Assembly (NCBI GenBank): GCA_041913905.1
Contig: JAYSEK010000020.1
Location: forward strand, 27,796 to 91,795
DNA length: 64,000 nucleotides
Direction: 5' to 3'
DNA from: Roseateles_B sp041913905
GTDB lineage: Bacteria; Pseudomonadota; Gammaproteobacteria; Burkholderiales; Burkholderiaceae_C
The notes under the pieces were generated by a model. That model made no database searches. It had not been told where the DNA came from and saw nothing but the letters and a program-made list of their open reading frames with translations. Shown here piece after piece: positions 16,811 to 26,480 of this stretch. Made by a program: the position numbers and the translations under genes. The stretch's first letter is position 1; the number at the start of each line of letters is the position of its first letter.

Positions 16811-17639
16811 GTTCGCCCGGCACGGCCAGCGCGGCTTCACGCTGATCGAGGCCATCATGGTCATCGTGGTGATGGGCGGCATCATCGCGGGCGTGTCCGT
16901 CTTCATCGGACCCGCCGTGCGGGCCTACCTGGACAGCGCCGCCCGCGCCGAACTGGCCGCGCGGGCCGACATCGCGCTGCGCCGCATCGCCCGCGACCTC
17001 GGCGAGTCCCTGCCCAACAGCGTGCGCGTCACCACGACGGCCAGCAGCGCCACGCTGGAACTGATTCCCACCACCGGCGCCGCCCGCTACCAGACCGAGG
17101 GCAGCGGCGCCCTGCTCTTCGGCACGCCGGCCACGAGCTTCAATCTGGTGGGGCCAGGTCTTGCCCTGAGCGCCAACCAGAACCTGGTCTGGTACAACCT
17201 GGGCATCAACGTGCCGGACGCCAACGCCTATGCCGCCGTCAGCAGCGCCAGCAATCGCCGCGTGGCCAGCAATGCCGCCGGCACCACCACCAGCATCACC
17301 CTGTCCAGCAATCCCGGCCTGCCCGTGAGCTTGATGGCCCCGCCCTACCGCCTGTATGCCGTCAGCTCGCCTGTCAGCTACCGCTGCGACCGCAGCGCCG
17401 GCACACTGACCCGCTACAGCGGCTACGGCTTCCAGGCCGTGCAGCCGGACCCGCCCGGCAGCGGCAGCAGCGCGCTGCTGGCCAAGGGCGTCACCGACTG
17501 CAGCTTTGTCTACGAGAGCGCCGTCGTGGCCTACCGGGCCGGCCTCGTCAACCTGAGCCTGAGCCTCAGCGCCAACACCATGCTGGGCACTGAAACCGTC
17601 CAGCTCTTCCGCGCCGTGCATGTGGAGAACCTGCCATGA
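16791..17639 (+). CDS. mshO: MshO-like minor prepilin
   Basis: A 282-residue prepilin with a basic leader ending in Gly and then FTLIEAIMVIVVMGGIIAGV. The following IGPAVRAYLDSAARAELAARAD and ALRRIARDLGESLPNSVRV are typical of MshO/PulJ-like pseudopilins of MSHA clusters. The C-terminal half is beta-rich with paired cysteines (SYRCDRSAG, VTDCSFVYES). ATG 16791 overlaps mshD by 20 bp; ATG 16800 is an alternative. Its stop overlaps the mshP start by 4 bp. Confidence 0.85.
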   Translation: MRPMPPEFARHGQRGFTLIEAIMVIVVMGGIIAGVSVFIGPAVRAYLDSAARAELAARADIALRRIARDLGESLPNSVRVTTTASSATLELIPTTGAARYQTEGSGALLFGTPATSFNLVGPGLALSANQNLVWYNLGINVPDANAYAAVSSASNRRVASNAAGTTTSITLSSNPGLPVSLMAPPYRLYAVSSPVSYRCDRSAGTLTRYSGYGFQAVQPDPPGSGSSALLAKGVTDCSFVYESAVVAYRAGLVNLSLSLSANTMLGTETVQLFRAVHVENLP

Positions 17640-18100
17640 AGCGGGCGCTCCAGAGCGGATTCACCATGGCCTCGCTGCTCTTCATCCTGGTGATCCTCAG
17701 CGCGCTGGGCGCGGCCATGGCCCTGTTCACGCAGCGCCAGCACATGGGCTCCGCCTCAGAGCTGGCGGCCAGCCGTGCCTATCAGGCGGCCCATGCCGGC
17801 CTGGAATGGGCCAGCTTTCAGGTGCTGCGCAACCCTGCCCCGCCGGCCGCCGCGCCAGGCTGCTTCGGCACGACCAACATCAGCTTCGCAGCGGACGCCG
17901 CGCTGTCCGACTTCACCGTCACCGTGTCCTGCAGCCGCACACCCGGCAGCGGCACGGTCAGCGATGGCGCCACGGCCCTGGCTTTTTACGATCTGACGGC
18001 CGTGGCCTGCAACCAGCCCGTGGGCGGCGCCTGCCCCGGCGGCGCGGCGCCGGCGGCGACCTACGTCGAACGCAGCCTCAGCAGAAGGGTGGCACGATGA
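17636..18100 (+). CDS. mshP: MshP-like prepilin/pilus accessory protein
   Basis: A 154-residue protein with an N terminus resembling a prepilin but with SGFTMASLLFILVILSALGAAM in place of the usual Glu5 motif, as in MshP and PilX-type proteins. QAAHAGLEWASFQVLRNP after the hydrophobic segment is the PilX/MshP signature. Four cysteines in the C-terminal half suggest two disulfides. ATGA overlaps link it to both mshO and mshQ. Confidence 0.82.
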   Translation: MKRALQSGFTMASLLFILVILSALGAAMALFTQRQHMGSASELAASRAYQAAHAGLEWASFQVLRNPAPPAAAPGCFGTTNISFAADAALSDFTVTVSCSRTPGSGTVSDGATALAFYDLTAVACNQPVGGACPGGAAPAATYVERSLSRRVAR

Positions 18101-21100
18101 AGCGGCTGCTGCACCTTTTGCTGGCCTTGTGCGCGCTGCTGTGCATGGGCACGGTCTGGGCGCAGTGCGGCCCCATCCCCACCACCAATGCCCTGACCGC
18201 CGGCAGCGGGGGCAGCCTGGCCCTCACCTCCGACTTCCTGGTCAACGGCAACACCGTCTCCGGCACCGGCGTCAACCTGCCCACCACCGGGATCCGCAAC
18301 AACAATGCCACCAGCTTCCCGGCCCTGGTGCCGTCCAGCTTCCCCAGCTTCAGCAGCAGCACCAACGTCAGCAGCGGGCCGGTGGCCCCCGGCACCTACA
18401 ACACCGTCAGCGCCAGCGGCACATTCACGCTCAGCGGCGGCACTTACTACATCTCGACGCTGGACGTCGCGGCCAGCACCACGCTCACCTTGGGCCCCGG
18501 CACCTACTACATCAACCAATGGCTGATGAGCAACAACGTGATCGTGAACTTCAGCGGTGCGGCACGCGTTTACATCGGCTTCTACTTTTCCGCCGGCAAC
18601 AGCCTGGCCTTCAACACCGCCGGCCCGACTGCCAATGCCCTGGTGGAGCTGGCCAACAACGCCTCCGTCAACATTTCGAACTCCGCACAGTTCCGCGGAG
18701 TCCTCTACGGCACCAGCGGCAACAGCGTCACCTTCAGCAATAACGCCGTGCTGACGGGCCTGGTCGCCGTTCGGGGCAGCATCAGCCTCACGACGGCGAC
18801 CAGCATCACGCTGTCCGCGGCCGACCAGGCCGCCATCGACGGTCTCAGCACCTGCAACCCCACCGCCCTGGGCCTCGTTGCGGACTACCACTTCGACGAG
18901 TGCAGCTACAACGGCACCGCCGGCGAAGCCCTGGACAGCCGGGGCAGCTACCACGCGACCTCCTCCGGCGCCCGGCCCAGCACGGCCGCTGGCGGCGTGG
19001 TGGGCCGCTACCTGAACAACAATGCGCTCAACACCTATCTGAGCACCAGCAGCAAAGTGCCGCTGGCAGGCGCCTACACCATCTCGACCTGGTACCTGAC
19101 GCCCTTCGCGGTCGACAACGTCAACAACATCCACTCGCTGGCAGCGCTGGACCCTTCCGGCGGCAGTTGCATCGGCGACTTCATGTACACGCGCGACAAC
19201 GACGCCTACCGCTGGCGCGTCTACACCAACGCCAGCGGACCCAGCATCGGCAGCCAGGTGCTCAACCTCAGCAGCGGCTGGCACCACATCGCGCTGGTGG
19301 GCAGCGGCAGCAGCACCCAGCTCTACCTGGACGGCAGCTACCGCGAGACCCTGGGGCAGCGCATCAACAGCGCCAGCAGCAGCTACGGCCTGCGCTACAT
19401 CGGCAGCTCCTGCGACGACCTGAACCGCCAGTCCTTCCGCGCGCCGCTGGACGAGTTCATGGTGTTCAACACGGCGCTCAGCGCCAGCGACGTCAACCTG
19501 ATCTACACCAACCAGCGTGCCGGCAAGAACTGGGACGGCACCGCCCGCAACCTCAACAGCTGCGTGCCCGCTGCCGCCAGCTTCGTGATCAGCGGCACCG
19601 GCTCGGCCTCCACCTGCAGTGCCCAGACGGTCACGGTCACGGTCAAGGACGCCGGCGGCAACACCGTCACCGGCTATACCGGCACGGTCACGCTGCGGGC
19701 CTCCAGCAACTTCGGCACCTGGGCCAAGGGCAGCAGTCCCACGCCAGCTGGCAGCTTTTCATCCGGGGGCAACAACGGCCAGGCGACCTACACCTTTGTG
19801 GCGGGCGATGCCGGCGTGGCCAAGTTCACGCTGACGCACAGCCTGGCGCAGGACGTCACCGTGCTGGTGACGGACAGCAGCACCGGTGTGAACAGCAATT
19901 CGGCGGCCATCCAGTTCCGGGACAACGCCTTTGTGTGGTCTGAGGACAGCAACAACAACATCGCCGGCAGCTGGGTGGCGGTGGCCGGGCGCAACCACGA
20001 CATGCGCGTCACCCTGGTCAAGAAGGATCCGACGACGGGCATCTGCGGCACAGCCACCGACTACAGCGGCAGCCGCAACCTCAAGCTCTGGCGCACAGAC
20101 AGCAGCGGCAGCTGGACGGCGCCGACCGTCGTGTCGCCGGCCTTGACCATTCCGTCCAGCCGCCCCGCCTCGAACAATGTCACGCTGAGCTTCAATTCGG
20201 GCCTGGCGAGCTTCAATCTCGGCAGCAGCGACGTCGGCCAGTACACGCTGAACCTCGACGACGACTCGCGCCTCTACGCCGCCAACACCATCAGCGGCAG
20301 CAGCAGCGCGCTGTCTGTTCGCCCTTTCACGCTGGTCGTCAGCGGCCTCAGCATGGGCGCCACGGCCAACCCCAACGGCGACACTGTCGCGAGCGCGATC
20401 TTTGGCGCCGCGGGTGCCAACTTCAACGCCACGATCGCCGCCTATCGCTGGAGCAGCAGTGCCGACAGCAACGACGACGGCGTGCCCGACGGCGCTGCCA
20501 GCTTCGCAGCCACGACGGCCGCCGGCATCACGCCCGGCTTCGCGGCCACCGCCGTGCTGCAGGCCGTCAGCACCCCCAGCCCGGTGCTGGGTACGCTCAA
20601 CAACGGCAGCGTGGCGATCACCGGCGGCAGCAAAACGGTCAGCAATCTCCAGTACACGGAGGTGGGCGGCTTCACGCTGGGCACCAGCGGCGTGGTCAGC
20701 AGCTATCTGGGCGCAGGCGCCCTGAATGCCGTGGTCTTCAACGCCGCCGGCGCACAGAACGCCGTCGTCGGGCGATTCATTCCCGCCAGCTTCGCAATCT
20801 CCGCCGGCGGTGTCACGCACCGCAGCACGGCGAGCTGTTCGCCGGCATCGGCGTTCAGCTACCTTGGCGAGAACTTCCAGCTGGGCTTCAACCTGGAGGC
20901 GCGCAACGCGCTGGGCGCCAGGACGCAGAACTACACCGGATCCTTCGCCAAACTCGACCTGAGCCTGCCCGCCAACCTCTCCCCGGCCGGCATCGCTGGC
21001 AGCACCACCTTCAAGACCGGCGGCGGTCGCCTGAGCGCGGTCAGCAGCGGCGGCACCTGGAGCAGCGGCCTGGCCAGCGGCGTGACCCTGGTCCTGAATG

Positions 21101-21744
21101 CCGCTCGGGCCGTCGGCGCAGGCGGCGCCAGCAGCCCCGACGGGCCCTTCACGGCGAGCTTCGGCATCCTGCCCTCCGACGGCGAGGCCAGCGGCGTGAG
21201 CGCGCCCGACCTCGACACCGACTCCCCTGCCAACGGCAACGACCGCGGCTTGGTCGCGACAGTGGCGCTGCGCTTTGGTCGCCTGCGCCTGCAAAATGCA
21301 ATAGGCTCGCAAAATCGCAGCCTCAACCTGCCTTTGCAGGCCCAGTACTGGGACGGCAGCGTCTACCAGATCAATACCCTGGACAGCTGCACCCGCGTCA
21401 GCAGCAGCCAGATCAGCTTCGGGAACTATCGCAACATGAGCAGCGCGGACGCCAACGTGCTCAACAGCCCCATCACCCTCAACCAGGGTCAGGCCTTGAT
21501 CGCGCTGGCCAAGCCCACGGTTGCGCGCAGCGGGAGCTATGACCTGGCGCTGGCGCTGGGCAGCACCGCCAGCGATGCCAGCTGCCTGAGCTGGACGCCC
21601 TCACCCGCTGCCAGCAGCGGAGCCAACCTGAGCCATCTGCGCTGGCCCTGGTGCGGCGCGTCAGCGGACAAGGACCCCAGCGCCCGTGCCAGCTTCGGGC
21701 TCTACACGGGGTCCGACTCCATCATCTACCAGCGGGAGAACTGA
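18097..21744 (+). CDS. mshQ: MshQ-like large surface protein with LamG-like and DUF6701-type regions
   Basis: A 1,215-residue exported protein, the largest in the pilus locus. It has a signal peptide (LLHLLLALCALLCMGTVWA) and a Ser/Thr/Asn-rich repetitive beta region to about residue 250, probably a right-handed helix. A concanavalin/LamG-like domain (about 258-480, LVADYHFDECSYNGTAG to EFMVFNTALSASDVNLIY) follows, then Ig-like strands. The long C-terminal region (from about 600) resembles DUF6701 of MshQ proteins. LamG domains bind glycans or proteins, so a pilus-associated adhesin is plausible. The start overlaps mshP by 4 bp; an upstream extension of the frame runs through mshP in another frame and was rejected. 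Confidence 0.83.
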   Translation: MKRLLHLLLALCALLCMGTVWAQCGPIPTTNALTAGSGGSLALTSDFLVNGNTVSGTGVNLPTTGIRNNNATSFPALVPSSFPSFSSSTNVSSGPVAPGTYNTVSASGTFTLSGGTYYISTLDVAASTTLTLGPGTYYINQWLMSNNVIVNFSGAARVYIGFYFSAGNSLAFNTAGPTANALVELANNASVNISNSAQFRGVLYGTSGNSVTFSNNAVLTGLVAVRGSISLTTATSITLSAADQAAIDGLSTCNPTALGLVADYHFDECSYNGTAGEALDSRGSYHATSSGARPSTAAGGVVGRYLNNNALNTYLSTSSKVPLAGAYTISTWYLTPFAVDNVNNIHSLAALDPSGGSCIGDFMYTRDNDAYRWRVYTNASGPSIGSQVLNLSSGWHHIALVGSGSSTQLYLDGSYRETLGQRINSASSSYGLRYIGSSCDDLNRQSFRAPLDEFMVFNTALSASDVNLIYTNQRAGKNWDGTARNLNSCVPAAASFVISGTGSASTCSAQTVTVTVKDAGGNTVTGYTGTVTLRASSNFGTWAKGSSPTPAGSFSSGGNNGQATYTFVAGDAGVAKFTLTHSLAQDVTVLVTDSSTGVNSNSAAIQFRDNAFVWSEDSNNNIAGSWVAVAGRNHDMRVTLVKKDPTTGICGTATDYSGSRNLKLWRTDSSGSWTAPTVVSPALTIPSSRPASNNVTLSFNSGLASFNLGSSDVGQYTLNLDDDSRLYAANTISGSSSALSVRPFTLVVSGLSMGATANPNGDTVASAIFGAAGANFNATIAAYRWSSSADSNDDGVPDGAASFAATTAAGITPGFAATAVLQAVSTPSPVLGTLNNGSVAITGGSKTVSNLQYTEVGGFTLGTSGVVSSYLGAGALNAVVFNAAGAQNAVVGRFIPASFAISAGGVTHRSTASCSPASAFSYLGENFQLGFNLEARNALGARTQNYTGSFAKLDLSLPANLSPAGIAGSTTFKTGGGRLSAVSSGGTWSSGLASGVTLVLNAARAVGAGGASSPDGPFTASFGILPSDGEASGVSAPDLDTDSPANGNDRGLVATVALRFGRLRLQNAIGSQNRSLNLPLQAQYWDGSVYQINTLDSCTRVSSSQISFGNYRNMSSADANVLNSPITLNQGQALIALAKPTVARSGSYDLALALGSTASDASCLSWTPSPAASSGANLSHLRWPWCGASADKDPSARASFGLYTGSDSIIYQREN

Positions 21745-21783
21745 GTTGATCCGGATATCGCGCTTCCATTCGGGACGCCGCGC

Positions 21784-22821
21784 ATGAAGGCCCTGCTGCA
21801 GCGTTTGCGCAGCCCCTGGCGCAAGGCCCTGGGCCGCGGCGGCGTGCTGGCCTACCGCGCCACGCACGACAGCTTCTCCTGGGTCGAACTCGGCACAGGC
21901 AAGACCTGGCCCCGTGAACTGCTGGGCCTGGGTCGCATGGAACGCGGCAGCGACGACGAGCAGCAATGGCAGCAGCGTCTGGGCGAGCTGCGCCTGAGCG
22001 GCAGCCGGGTGATCGGGCTGCTCGAAATGCAGGACTACGCGGTCTACAAGCTGCCGGCGCCCCATGTGCCGCCCGACGAGCTCAAGGCTGCGGCGCGCTG
22101 GCAGGTCAAGGAACTGGTCGAGGGCAAGCTGGACCAGCTGACCATCGACGTGCTGCAGGCCGGCGACGATTCACGCAGCCACAAGGAGATGCTCGTCTTC
22201 GCCGCGCGCAATGCCGCCATCGAAAGGGTTTGCCACGGCGGCATGACGGCAGGCTGCGAGGCGCAGGTCGTCGACGTCTGGGAGACGGCGCTGCGCAATC
22301 TGCAGACAGCCCAGGCCGCGCTGGACGGCCTCGCCGACAAGGCCTGCGCCGCGCTGCTGCTGCTGCCCGGCCAATGCCTGCTGACCATCGCCGCGGGGGA
22401 CGAGCTGTTCTATACACGGCGCCTGGATGCGGATGCCAGGCTCTTCGAACGCGCCACCAGCACCGCCAAGGCCACGGCCCGCGAGGAAGTGCCGCTGGGC
22501 TTCGAGTACATGCCGGGCGACGAACTCGCCTATGGCGGCATGGAGTCCGAGGAATCCAGCCTGATCATCGAACTGCAGCGCTCCATCGACGTGTGGGAAC
22601 GGTCCTGGCCCGAGCTGCCGCTGAACCGCCTGTACCTGCTCAGTGCCGACCATGCCGAGGCGGTGGCCCGGCTGCTGCAGAAGGAACTGGGCCTGCGCAC
22701 CGTGGCCCTGCTGCCCGGGCAGCTGTTCAAGGGCGAATCCCTGAGCGTGGATGCGCCCGTGCTAGCGGCCTGCCTGCCCTTGCTGGGTGCAGCCTTGCGT
22801 GACGAGACCGCCAGCCCCTAG
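21784..22821 (+). CDS. mshI: MshI-like pilus assembly protein (PilM-type)
   Basis: A 345-residue cytoplasmic protein resembling MshI, the MSHA counterpart of the actin-like PilM. Recognisable parts are VIGLLEMQDYAVYKLPAPHVPPDELKAA near the N terminus and ARWQVKELVEGKLDQLTIDVL, which follows the family. It would bind the N-terminal tail of the PilN-like protein encoded next (6 bp downstream) and link the platform to the periplasmic subcomplex. Classical ATP-binding loops are not obvious. It starts 39 bp after mshQ. Confidence 0.82.
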   Translation: MKALLQRLRSPWRKALGRGGVLAYRATHDSFSWVELGTGKTWPRELLGLGRMERGSDDEQQWQQRLGELRLSGSRVIGLLEMQDYAVYKLPAPHVPPDELKAAARWQVKELVEGKLDQLTIDVLQAGDDSRSHKEMLVFAARNAAIERVCHGGMTAGCEAQVVDVWETALRNLQTAQAALDGLADKACAALLLLPGQCLLTIAAGDELFYTRRLDADARLFERATSTAKATAREEVPLGFEYMPGDELAYGGMESEESSLIIELQRSIDVWERSWPELPLNRLYLLSADHAEAVARLLQKELGLRTVALLPGQLFKGESLSVDAPVLAACLPLLGAALRDETASP

Positions 22822-22827
22822 ACCGCC

Positions 22828-23526
22828 ATGGCCCAACAGATCAACCTACTCACGCCCATCCTGCTGAAGCCCAGGCGGCATTTCACCGCCACGGCCATGG
22901 TGCAGGCGCTGGCCTTGATCCTGATCGGCAGCCTCGCGCTGGCGGTCTGGATCGGCAGCCGGGCGGACCAACGCCGCGCCGAGTTCCAGCAAAGCCTGCA
23001 GGCGCTGCAGGCCGAGCAGGCGGCGCTCAACCGCAGCCTGACCAGCCTGCCGGGCGCGGCGGACCTCAAGGCCATCGAGGCCCAGATCGCCACGCTGAAG
23101 CAGCAGCAGCAGAGCCAGGCCGAACTGCTGCAGTCGCTCGAGAGCGGCCATCAGCCGGTGGGCCGGCGGCACAGTGATTTGCTGGCCCTGCTCGCCGGCA
23201 CGGTGCCGTCCACGGTCTGGCTGCAGAGCCTGCGCTGGCAGTCCGGACAGCTCGAACTCAGCGGCGGCACCCTGGACCCGGCAGCCCTGCGCAGCTGGCT
23301 GGCTCAGCTGCAGTCGCAGCCCCTGCTGCACAAGGTCGCCTTGGCGGAAGTAAAGATCGAGATGATCAATGCCGCAGACCGGGCCAGCCCGGGCGGAACC
23401 ACACCGGCTGGCAGCCTGCTGCTGCCCACGGGATGGCCGAGCCATTCACAGACCGTCTGGGCCTTCCAGGCGCGAGGGGTCGCGCCCGCCATTCAGACGC
23501 AGCCGCCGGCAGGAGTTCAGCCATGA
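22828..23526 (+). CDS. PilN-like pilus alignment protein
   Basis: A 232-residue bitopic membrane protein. The cytoplasmic N terminus QQINLLTPILL is the PilN-type INLL motif that docks into the PilM/MshI groove. One membrane helix follows (about residues 25-45, ALALILIGSLALAVWI), then a Gln/Glu-rich coiled coil and a ferredoxin-like domain (VPSTVWLQSLRWQSGQLELSGG). In MSHA loci this position is held by MshI2-type proteins. It overlaps mshJ by 4 bp. Confidence 0.82.
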   Translation: MAQQINLLTPILLKPRRHFTATAMVQALALILIGSLALAVWIGSRADQRRAEFQQSLQALQAEQAALNRSLTSLPGAADLKAIEAQIATLKQQQQSQAELLQSLESGHQPVGRRHSDLLALLAGTVPSTVWLQSLRWQSGQLELSGGTLDPAALRSWLAQLQSQPLLHKVALAEVKIEMINAADRASPGGTTPAGSLLLPTGWPSHSQTVWAFQARGVAPAIQTQPPAGVQP

Positions 23527-24191
23527 CCGCACAAGCCATGCTGCAAACCTGGCGGCAGCGCTGGAGCCGGGCCGCCGATCGCATTGACACCCTGAGCCTG
23601 CGCGAACGGATTTTCCTGTTCCTGTGCCTGGCCATGGTGCTGGTGCTGGCCGTCGACACCCTGCTGCTGGAACCTTTGACCCGCGAGCAGCGTGAACAGC
23701 AGGGACAGCTGCAGCGCCAGCGGCAGGATCTGCAACGGTTGCGGGACCAGATCAACCAGCTGAATGCCCTCAGCCAGGGAGATTCGGAACTGGCCCGAAA
23801 ACGCCGCGAACTGACGCAGCTGACCGAGACGCTCCAGACCCAGTCGCAGTCGCTGGCGCAATTGAAGCAAGGCGGCGGCGCCCTGCCGCAGCTGCCGCGC
23901 TTGCTCGGCAGCCTGCTGCAAAAGCATGAACGGCTGCAGCTGGTGCGCCTGGACAGCGCCGCGCGCCCCGCCGCCGAGATGGCCGGACGCCTGGTGGCGC
24001 CGCAGGGCTTGCAATGGCAGGCCGTGGACCTGGAACTGCGCGGAGACTACCTGGAACTGATGCACTACCTCGCCCAGCTGGAGCAGACCCTGCCCGAGCT
24101 GCGCTGGGGGCCGCTGCAGATCCAACGCGAGCCGCAGGACGGCCGCAACCGCATGACCGTGCAGATGTATGTGCTGAGGCCGCTCACATGA
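23523..24191 (+). CDS. mshJ: MshJ-like pilus assembly protein (PilO-type)
   Basis: A 222-residue bitopic protein: a short cytoplasmic stretch, membrane helix about residues 30-48 (FLFLCLAMVLVLAVDTLLL), a long Gln/Arg/Glu coiled coil, and a C-terminal PilO-like fold (GDYLELMHYLAQLEQTLPEL). It should pair with the PilN-like protein in the alignment subcomplex. The ATG at 23523 overlaps the previous stop (ATGA); residues upstream in the same frame belong to the overlapping gene and are excluded. Confidence 0.83.
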   Translation: MTAQAMLQTWRQRWSRAADRIDTLSLRERIFLFLCLAMVLVLAVDTLLLEPLTREQREQQGQLQRQRQDLQRLRDQINQLNALSQGDSELARKRRELTQLTETLQTQSQSLAQLKQGGGALPQLPRLLGSLLQKHERLQLVRLDSAARPAAEMAGRLVAPQGLQWQAVDLELRGDYLELMHYLAQLEQTLPELRWGPLQIQREPQDGRNRMTVQMYVLRPLT

Positions 24192-24637
24192 TTCGCCATC
24201 CCGTCCACATCGCACGAGCCCGGCCTGCGCCGCAGCATCTTGCCAGCGGCCTGGGCCTGCTCGCGCTGCTCCTGCAGCCCTGGGCCGCTGCCGCGCAAGG
24301 CGGGCCGCGCGACCCCATGCAGCCACCCGCCGTCCTGCACCCGCCAGCCGCGGCGAGCCACGACGCTGGAGCGGCGCCTGCGCTGCCGGACAGCGCCCAG
24401 GTTCTCATCGTGGACGGCCGGCCCTATGCGCTGATCGGCAGCCGTCGCTATGCCCGGGGCGAGCGCCTGGGCAGCGGCCCGCAAGCCCTGATCGTCGAAC
24501 GCGTCAACGAGCATGGCGTCTGGCTGCGCAGCCGCGAGGGCCTGCACGCCCTACCGCTGCTCAGTGGCGTCAGCAAGAAGCCCAGCGTCGAATCCACCCT
24601 GCACGAGAAGTCACAAGAGAAAAGGGACCGCCCATGA
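24188..24637 (+). CDS. mshK: MshK-like periplasmic pilus protein (PilP-type)
   Basis: A 149-residue exported protein with an Ala/Leu-rich signal segment (GLGLLALLLQPWAAAA) followed by the short motif RDPMQPPAVL found in MshK. A small beta domain (AQVLIVDGRPYALIGSRRYARGE, then VNEHGVWLRSREGLHALPL) matches the MshK/PilP interaction module that contacts the secretin. It overlaps both neighbours by ATGA junctions. The C-terminal tail is charged and low in complexity. Confidence 0.8.
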   Translation: MIRHPVHIARARPAPQHLASGLGLLALLLQPWAAAAQGGPRDPMQPPAVLHPPAAASHDAGAAPALPDSAQVLIVDGRPYALIGSRRYARGERLGSGPQALIVERVNEHGVWLRSREGLHALPLLSGVSKKPSVESTLHEKSQEKRDRP

Positions 24638-26466
24638 AACGCCCCGCCCAGACCGCCTTCCGGCCCGCTACGCGCCTGGGTCCACAGCGCCTTGGCAATG
24701 CAGCCCTGCTGCTGGGCCTGGCCCTGCTGAGCGCCTGTGCCGAAAAGCCGCTCCAGCTGGCACAACCCGTCGCCGCGCTGCGCGCCGAACTGGACGCCGC
24801 GCGCGCCCGGGCCACGCTGGCCGAAGCCCAGGCCGCCGCTGCCGCCGCCGCTGCCAGCGCGCCGGCCAGCGCGAGCGCAGCGCCCGCCAGTGCACCCGTC
24901 GAGCCTCGCTTCGACCTGGTCGTCAATGGCGCACAAGCCCGCGACGTCTATCTGTCCCTTGTGGCGGACACGCGCTACAGCATGATCGTGCACCCGGCCG
25001 TCAGCGGCCAGCTCTCGCTGACGCTCAAGGGCGTCACCTTGCGCGAGGCGCTGGAATCGCTGCGCGACGTCTACGGCTACGACTTCCGCATTGATGGCCG
25101 GCGCGTGACCGTCTATCCGGCCAGCATGCAGACCCGCGTCTTCAGCATCAACTACCTGCCCGGTCAGCGCCTGGGCCGCAGCGAGCTGCGCGTCAGCACC
25201 GGCGCCGGCATCACCGGAACGCAGAACAACAACGGGCAAAACAGCAATGCGCTGGGCAGTGCGCCCACCGGTACCGGCGGCAGCAACACGGGCAGCACGG
25301 CCCAGCAGCCGGAGAGCAGCCGCGTCAGCACGGCCACCAAGGCCGACTTCTGGGCCGAGCTGCAGGATGCCCTGCACGGTCTCATCGGCGCCGGCGAGGG
25401 TCGAAGTGTGATCGCCAGCCCGCAGGCCAGCACCATTGCCGTGCGGGCCATGCCCGAGGAATTGCGCGCGGTGGAGAGCTTCCTCAGGGCCACGCGCATG
25501 GCCGTGGAGCGCCAGGTCATGCTGGAAGCCAAGATCGTCGAGGTGGAACTGCGCGAGGGCTACCAGAGCGGTGTGGACTGGTCCATCCTGCGCTCCCGGA
25601 CCATGGCGGGGCAGACCAGCGTCAACCCCGCCATCCCCGGCATACCGGGCGCGGTGATCAATCCGCTGGTCAGCAACAGCAACGGCCTGCCCATCCTGTC
25701 GACGGCGACGCAGCAGCCGGCCTGGCCGGACCTGATCCCCCTGCCGTCCGCAGGCGGTGGCAGCTTTGGCCTGGCCCTCACGCGCGGCAGCTTCCAGGGC
25801 TTGATCAGCTTCCTGGAAAGCCATGGCGACACCCAGATCCTTTCCAGCCCCCGCGTCGCCACCTTGAACAACCAGAAGGCCGTGCTCAAGGTCGGTTCGG
25901 ACGATTACTTCGTCACCGGCATCAGTAGCGGCAACGCCAACACCGGCAACGCCACGGGCACCAACAACGGCGGCGTGGTCATGCCTACGCTGATCCTCAC
26001 GCCCTTCTTCTCCGGCATTGCGCTGGACGTCACGCCGCAGATCGACGACGGCGACACCATCACCCTGCACGTGCACCCCTCCGTCACCAACGTGACCGAG
26101 CGGACCAAGCAGGTGGACCTGGGTGCTGCCGGCAATTACCGCCTGCCCCTGGCCTCCAGCAGCGTCAACGAAACAGACACCGTGGTGCGGGTCCCCGACG
26201 GCGCCATCGTCGCGATCGGCGGCCTGATGCAACAGGAGACGAACCGGCGCGGCTCCGGCCTGCCGGGCGCCGACCAGACGCCCTTGACGGCCACCCTGTT
26301 CGGCAACCGTGCCAACAGCGGTCGCAAGCGTGAGCTGGTGGTCCTGATCAAGTCCACCATCATCCGCGGCGCCGCTGACTGGGAACAGGAAACCGCCCGC
26401 AGCGCCCAACGCCTGGAAGACGCGGACGCCAAGGGACGCAAAGTCATCCGTGTAGGCCAGCCCTGA
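24634..26466 (+). CDS. mshL: MSHA pilus outer-membrane secretin MshL
   Basis: A 610-residue secretin that forms the outer-membrane pore for the pilus. It has a lipoprotein signal (LLLGLALLSAC, lipobox Cys about residue 34), an Ala-rich linker with a predicted coiled coil, an N-domain (YSMIVHPAVSGQLSLTLKG), and a second N-domain around VIASPQASTIAVRAMPEEL. The C-terminal secretin domain (about 350-585) has SHGDTQILSSPRVATLNNQ and VRVPDGAIVAIGGLM. A Gly/Asn/Ser-rich low-complexity loop lies between the N-domains. It is the last gene of the operon; mshM and mshN are not next to it. Confidence 0.93.
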   Translation: MKRPAQTAFRPATRLGPQRLGNAALLLGLALLSACAEKPLQLAQPVAALRAELDAARARATLAEAQAAAAAAAASAPASASAAPASAPVEPRFDLVVNGAQARDVYLSLVADTRYSMIVHPAVSGQLSLTLKGVTLREALESLRDVYGYDFRIDGRRVTVYPASMQTRVFSINYLPGQRLGRSELRVSTGAGITGTQNNNGQNSNALGSAPTGTGGSNTGSTAQQPESSRVSTATKADFWAELQDALHGLIGAGEGRSVIASPQASTIAVRAMPEELRAVESFLRATRMAVERQVMLEAKIVEVELREGYQSGVDWSILRSRTMAGQTSVNPAIPGIPGAVINPLVSNSNGLPILSTATQQPAWPDLIPLPSAGGGSFGLALTRGSFQGLISFLESHGDTQILSSPRVATLNNQKAVLKVGSDDYFVTGISSGNANTGNATGTNNGGVVMPTLILTPFFSGIALDVTPQIDDGDTITLHVHPSVTNVTERTKQVDLGAAGNYRLPLASSSVNETDTVVRVPDGAIVAIGGLMQQETNRRGSGLPGADQTPLTATLFGNRANSGRKRELVVLIKSTIIRGAADWEQETARSAQRLEDADAKGRKVIRVGQP

Positions 26467-26480
26467 GAATCGGTCGCCCT

